The notes beneath the pieces are model-generated. The model saw only the letters and a list, made by a program, of their open reading frames with translations. It was not told the origin of the DNA and did no database searches. Positions 6,513 to 8,561 of a stretch of DNA of 8,561 nt are shown in pieces. Numbering within the stretch: the stretch's first letter is position 1; each line of letters begins with the position of its first letter. Source of the stretch: an uncultured Selenomonadaceae bacterium. Its GTDB lineage: Bacteria > Bacillota > Negativicutes > Selenomonadales > Selenomonadaceae. The translations under genes and the position numbers were made by a program. The stretch covers positions 1 to 8,561 of the forward strand of contig CATYZV010000063.1 of the NCBI GenBank assembly GCA_958415865.1, read 5' to 3'.

Positions 6513-7817
6513 TCAAAACCAGTCATCGCCGCCGGAGCTGTCGCCATCGCTGCTGAATATGCTGTCGAAGAATCCGCCGCCGGAACCGGAGTCGGATGAG
6601 CTGTCATCACTAGAGCTGTCGCTGGATGAATCATCATTAGAACTGCTGTCATCAGAGCTATTGTCGTCAGAACTGCTGAAGAAGGAATCATCACTATTTG
6701 AATCACTGCTTGAGTCAGAGCTGCTGTTTGAATCGCTGCTATTGCCGCTGCCGGATTTATCCTCAGGCTTTTCATCGGGATTTTCAGCCGCTTCAAGCCC
6801 TGCCGCCGGATTTAGTGCCGCTGCCGGGTCCATATCAGTCGAGCCGCTGACGAGAGGCTGAATGTAGTCGGAAGCCGTATCCGTCGTGTACTGAGCCGGG
6901 TCAGCGATGAATTCATTTGCCGAAGAAAGTGAATCCGATGCCGAATTTACATACGGGTCAGCGTACGACGCGCCGTAATCGTAGACGGGCTGCACGTATT
7001 CCGGCGAGGTGTGCGGTGCGGTGGCACTTGCCGTGTGTTCCTGCGCGCTGGCATTTGCCGCGTTCGTCAGCACAGAGCCTGCCACTGCTCCGACTGCCGC
7101 TGCGGCTGCGTACTTGCCCATGTTGCCTAGCGTGCTGCCCTGCTGGCTGTTATTATTCATCTGGGGATTCATCTGACCCGGTCCCGGATTCATATTGTAT
7201 CTGCCATTGCCGCCGTTAAACGGCACTGCTCCCGGCTGCACTGCGCCTGCCTGCATGGGCTGCATATGGGGAGCTGCCGTCGGCATTACACTGCCGGGCT
7301 GCGGCATCATGCCGGCGAGCTGCGGTGCGCTTGCCTTCAAGACTTCTACCGCCTGCGACAGATAGGCGATAGCCATGTAGATATTCGCTTGGCTGACACC
7401 CATAGAAGCGGCTTTTTGCAGATGGTTTATAGCCTGAATATAATTGTGCGAGGGATTGTTGGCATCCATGAACTGCCTGCCGACGGAAAATTCATTCTGC
7501 CCTGCCTGCTGAGCCGTATAAGCAGGCTGACCCATCTGAGGCTGTGCCTGCGCGTACGGGTGCTGAACAGGCGACGGCTGCGGCTGTACCTGTGCAAACG
7601 GATGCTGAACAGGCTGCGGCTGTGCCTGAAAATGCGGTGCACTCTGCGGCGGCACTGCATTGTTCTTGGGGATATCCTGCACTACCTTGGCGTGCGGCAC
7701 AGCGGTACTTGCCGCCGGTGCGGGCACGGTATTTGCGGCAAACTTAGCTCCGCAGTTGGTGCAGAAAGCATTATCATCGGGCATTTGAGCCCCGCATTGT
7801 GTACAGAACTTAGACAT
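6513..7817 (-). CDS. Zinc-ribbon protein with Pro/Gln repeats, Sel1-like helices and Ser/Asp-rich tail
   Basis: 434 residues from the ATG at 7817, preferred over 7823 because AAGGAG (7826-7831) lies eight rather than two bases away. Zinc ribbon at the N-terminus: C5, C8, C19, C22 (CTQC/CTNC). Then a Pro/Gln/Ala/His segment with a 14-residue tandem repeat (~69-94). Residues ~116-150 resemble a single Sel1/TPR-like helical pair (YIQAINHLQKAASMGVSQAN). A Met/Pro/Gly/Asn-rich stretch follows, then an Ala/Gly hydrophobic segment (~236-256) that could be a glycine-zipper membrane helix but is weak. The end (~355-434) is almost pure Ser/Asp/Asn/Gly, closing FFDSIFSSDGDSSGGDDWF. There is no signal peptide, so the protein is probably membrane-associated or a cytoplasmic scaffold. 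It sits between the DUF805 and lipoprotein genes. I do not recognise the full architecture. Confidence 0.8.
   Translation of the reverse strand: MSKFCTQCGAQMPDDNAFCTNCGAKFAANTVPAPAASTAVPHAKVVQDIPKNNAVPPQSAPHFQAQPQPVQHPFAQVQPQPSPVQHPYAQAQPQMGQPAYTAQQAGQNEFSVGRQFMDANNPSHNYIQAINHLQKAASMGVSQANIYMAIAYLSQAVEVLKASAPQLAGMMPQPGSVMPTAAPHMQPMQAGAVQPGAVPFNGGNGRYNMNPGPGQMNPQMNNNSQQGSTLGNMGKYAAAAAVGAVAGSVLTNAANASAQEHTASATAPHTSPEYVQPVYDYGASYADPYVNSASDSLSSANEFIADPAQYTTDTASDYIQPLVSGSTDMDPAAALNPAAGLEAAENPDEKPEDKSGSGNSSDSNSSSDSSSDSNSDDSFFSSSDDNSSDDSSSNDDSSSDSSSDDSSSDSGSGGGFFDSIFSSDGDSSGGDDWF
6528..6755 (-). repeat. Low-complexity Ser/Asp/Asn coding region
   Basis: About 75 codons made almost only of Ser, Asp, Asn and Gly, with SSSD, SSDD and SDSN units. 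Serine is written with several codons (AGC, AGT, TCA, TCT), so selection appears to act on composition and the stretch is not a recent single-codon slippage product. The complementary strand shows a long Leu/Ser/Glu open frame here, which is a shadow. Confidence 0.85.
7536..7613 (-). repeat. Imperfect tandem repeat of 42 bases (14 residues)
   Basis: Two adjacent copies encode PVQHPFAQVQPQPS and PVQHPYAQAQPQ in the Pro/Gln linker of the Ser/Asp-tail protein. At DNA level 7540-7571 and 7582-7613 match closely over 32 bases. The unit is a multiple of three, so copy-number change would keep the frame. Confidence 0.8.
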
Positions 7818-7825
7818 ATACATCT

Positions 7826-7831
7826 CTCCTT
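7826..7831 (-). promoter_or_regulatory. Ribosome binding site that selects the start of the Ser/Asp-tail protein
   Basis: AAGGAG on the minus strand, two bases before the ATG at 7823 and eight before the ATG at 7817; the second is the likelier start. Confidence 0.7.
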
Positions 7832-7838
7832 TGCTTCT

Positions 7839-7844
7839 ATTATA
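7839..7844 (-). promoter_or_regulatory. Isolated perfect -10 box in the gap before the Ser/Asp-tail gene
   Basis: TATAAT on the minus strand in the 33-base gap after the DUF805 gene. The best -35 at 17-18 bases (TGCAAA or CTGCAA) matches only 3/6, and transcription would start almost on the ribosome site, so an internal promoter is possible but weakly supported. Confidence 0.25.
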
Positions 7845-7850
7845 TACCTG

Positions 7851-8492
7851 TCAGTCTGCATTTTGCAGCGGATCGGGACCGTATTGGTTCGTGCCTTCAT
7901 TTCCTTTAAAGAATGTCATGTAGATAGCGAGTGCGGCATTCAGCACGGGGATGGCATTGACGAGCACGAGCCAGCCGCTCCTGCCCAAATCATGCAGGCG
8001 GCGCACGCATAGTGAAAGATTCGACACGCAAAAAGCGACGAAGACAATAATATCTAAAAGAACCTCCATCGCGGATGTATCGCCGTATTCACTGCCGAAC
8101 AGCACATACGCGCAGCCGAAAAGTCCCATCATTATCACATAGATTACGATGCTGCGAATGATGTACGGCTGGCGGTTGAGCCTTCCTTCAAAACTGAAGT
8201 AGTCTTTCTTGATCTCATCCCATTTTGACGGATTGGAACTGCTCTGCAAAGCAGCCGCATGGGGATTGGGATTTATCGCCGCTGAAGCAGGCTTTGCCGC
8301 CGGTATAGGAGCTGCCTGACCCTGTTCAGCCGGTGCGCCGCAGACGGGGCAGAACTTTGCACCCGCCGCTACTTTGCTGCCGCATTTGGAGCAAAAATGG
8401 TCCTGCGGCACAGCAGCAAGCTCAGAACCGCATACAGGACAGAATTTCGTTTCATCGGAGAAATTTTTACGGCATTTGAGGCAAGTTTTCAT
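7851..8492 (-). CDS. Double zinc-ribbon DUF805 membrane protein
   Basis: 213 residues, ATG at 8492 with AAGGGAGT (8501-8508) eight bases upstream. Two complete zinc ribbons: C4, C7, C18, C21 and C34, C37, C48, C51 (CPVCG occurs in both). A Pro/Ala linker (~53-85) leads to a DUF805 domain (~95-212): the entry motif FSFEGRLNRQPYI, membrane helices at ~112-132, ~141-162 and ~172-195, the signature RRLHDLGRSGWL (~164-175) and the usual C-terminal GTNQYGPDPL. DUF805 proteins (YhaH-like in E. coli) are small inner-membrane proteins of unknown activity; fusion to N-terminal zinc ribbons is a known arrangement. It is the first gene of the five-gene leftward set. The ribbons face the cytoplasm and may hold protein or nucleic-acid partners, but nothing here decides that. 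Confidence 0.92.
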   Translation of the reverse strand: MKTCLKCRKNFSDETKFCPVCGSELAAVPQDHFCSKCGSKVAAGAKFCPVCGAPAEQGQAAPIPAAKPASAAINPNPHAAALQSSSNPSKWDEIKKDYFSFEGRLNRQPYIIRSIVIYVIMMGLFGCAYVLFGSEYGDTSAMEVLLDIIVFVAFCVSNLSLCVRRLHDLGRSGWLVLVNAIPVLNAALAIYMTFFKGNEGTNQYGPDPLQNAD

Positions 8493-8531
8493 AGTAATAC
8501 ACTCCCTTGTAATTTATTAATGATAAAATTT

Positions 8532-8537
8532 AGTATA
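8532..8537 (-). promoter_or_regulatory. Possible -10 box for the zinc-ribbon operon
   Basis: TATACT on the minus strand, identical to the -10 of the acyltransferase promoter, would start transcription ~33 bases before the DUF805 gene. The hexamer 17 bases upstream (GGACGA) does not resemble a -35, and the window ends there, so the true operon promoter may lie outside. Confidence 0.25.
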
Positions 8538-8561
8538 AAGCCTAGATGGTATCATCGTCCC

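Noticed and set aside
6559..6861. Rightward Leu/Ser/Glu-rich open frame
   Set aside because: It is the complement of the Ser/Asp repeat codons; the regular ELLSS pattern comes from the repeat composition alone.
7854..7869. Small palindrome ctgca-ttt-tgcag at the end of the DUF805 gene, considered as an intra-operon terminator
   Set aside because: The stem is only five base pairs with no following T-tract, and it is explained by the last codons of the gene.
7266..8012. Long rightward open frame (248 codons) opposite the zinc-ribbon genes
   Set aside because: It crosses from the Ser/Asp-tail gene into the DUF805 gene on the other strand, both of which have clear domains. Its product is Arg/Leu/Cys/His-rich with no recognisable domain.

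Overview
The window looks like a chromosomal segment of a low-to-mid G+C anaerobic Firmicute. A Negativicutes member (Selenomonas/Megamonas-like) is my best guess, from the density of zinc-ribbon membrane proteins, the codon mix and the strong Shine-Dalgarno sequences, but no phylogenetic marker is present and this rests on impression only. Eight genes are nearly back to back and no gene-free stretch exceeds about 90 bases. There are no RNA genes, insertion sequences or CRISPR arrays that I can see.

Left part (1-2394). The window opens inside a gene whose reading frame is open to the left edge. The visible part is a short beta-strand, a 9-nt-repeat linker and a C-terminal winged helix, as at the end of AlbA_2/HATPase_c_4-type ATP-binding regulators. 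It converges, with a 9-base gap, on a leftward gene for a one-pass membrane Ser/Thr (Hanks-type) kinase with an unrecognised outside domain. The kinase is divergent from an XRE-family regulator gene. The 84-base region between them carries a 7-bp inverted repeat (1828-1852) that overlaps the likely regulator promoter, so an autoregulated regulator-kinase pair is plausible. A strong hairpin plus T-tract at 2336-2382 closes the regulator gene and can also serve the convergent acyltransferase gene.

Right part (2395-8492, all leftward). Five closely spaced genes (gaps 19-33 bases, using the starts chosen here) form a probable operon read from 8492 down to 4362: a double zinc-ribbon DUF805 protein, a zinc-ribbon protein with a Ser/Asp-rich tail, a small lipoprotein, and two zinc-ribbon/one-TM/outer-domain proteins. 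Downstream is a large OafA/OatA-like acyltransferase with an SGNH domain. It has its own good promoter (TTGAAA-N17-TATACT), but no terminator separates it from the operon.

How it may fit together. Two chromosomally adjacent sets share one architecture: a small cytoplasmic domain (kinase or zinc ribbon), one membrane helix, a low-complexity linker and an extracytoplasmic domain. With an envelope-sugar O-acyltransferase next door, the simplest reading is a cell-envelope sensing or maintenance locus, comparable in layout to zinc-ribbon membrane proteins such as staphylococcal TcaA. That functional link is inference. No PP2C phosphatase or known kinase substrate is visible. Several gene starts were moved by ribosome-binding-site position (kinase 1798, lipoprotein 6480, Ser/Asp protein 7817), and one gene appears to use TTG (5228).
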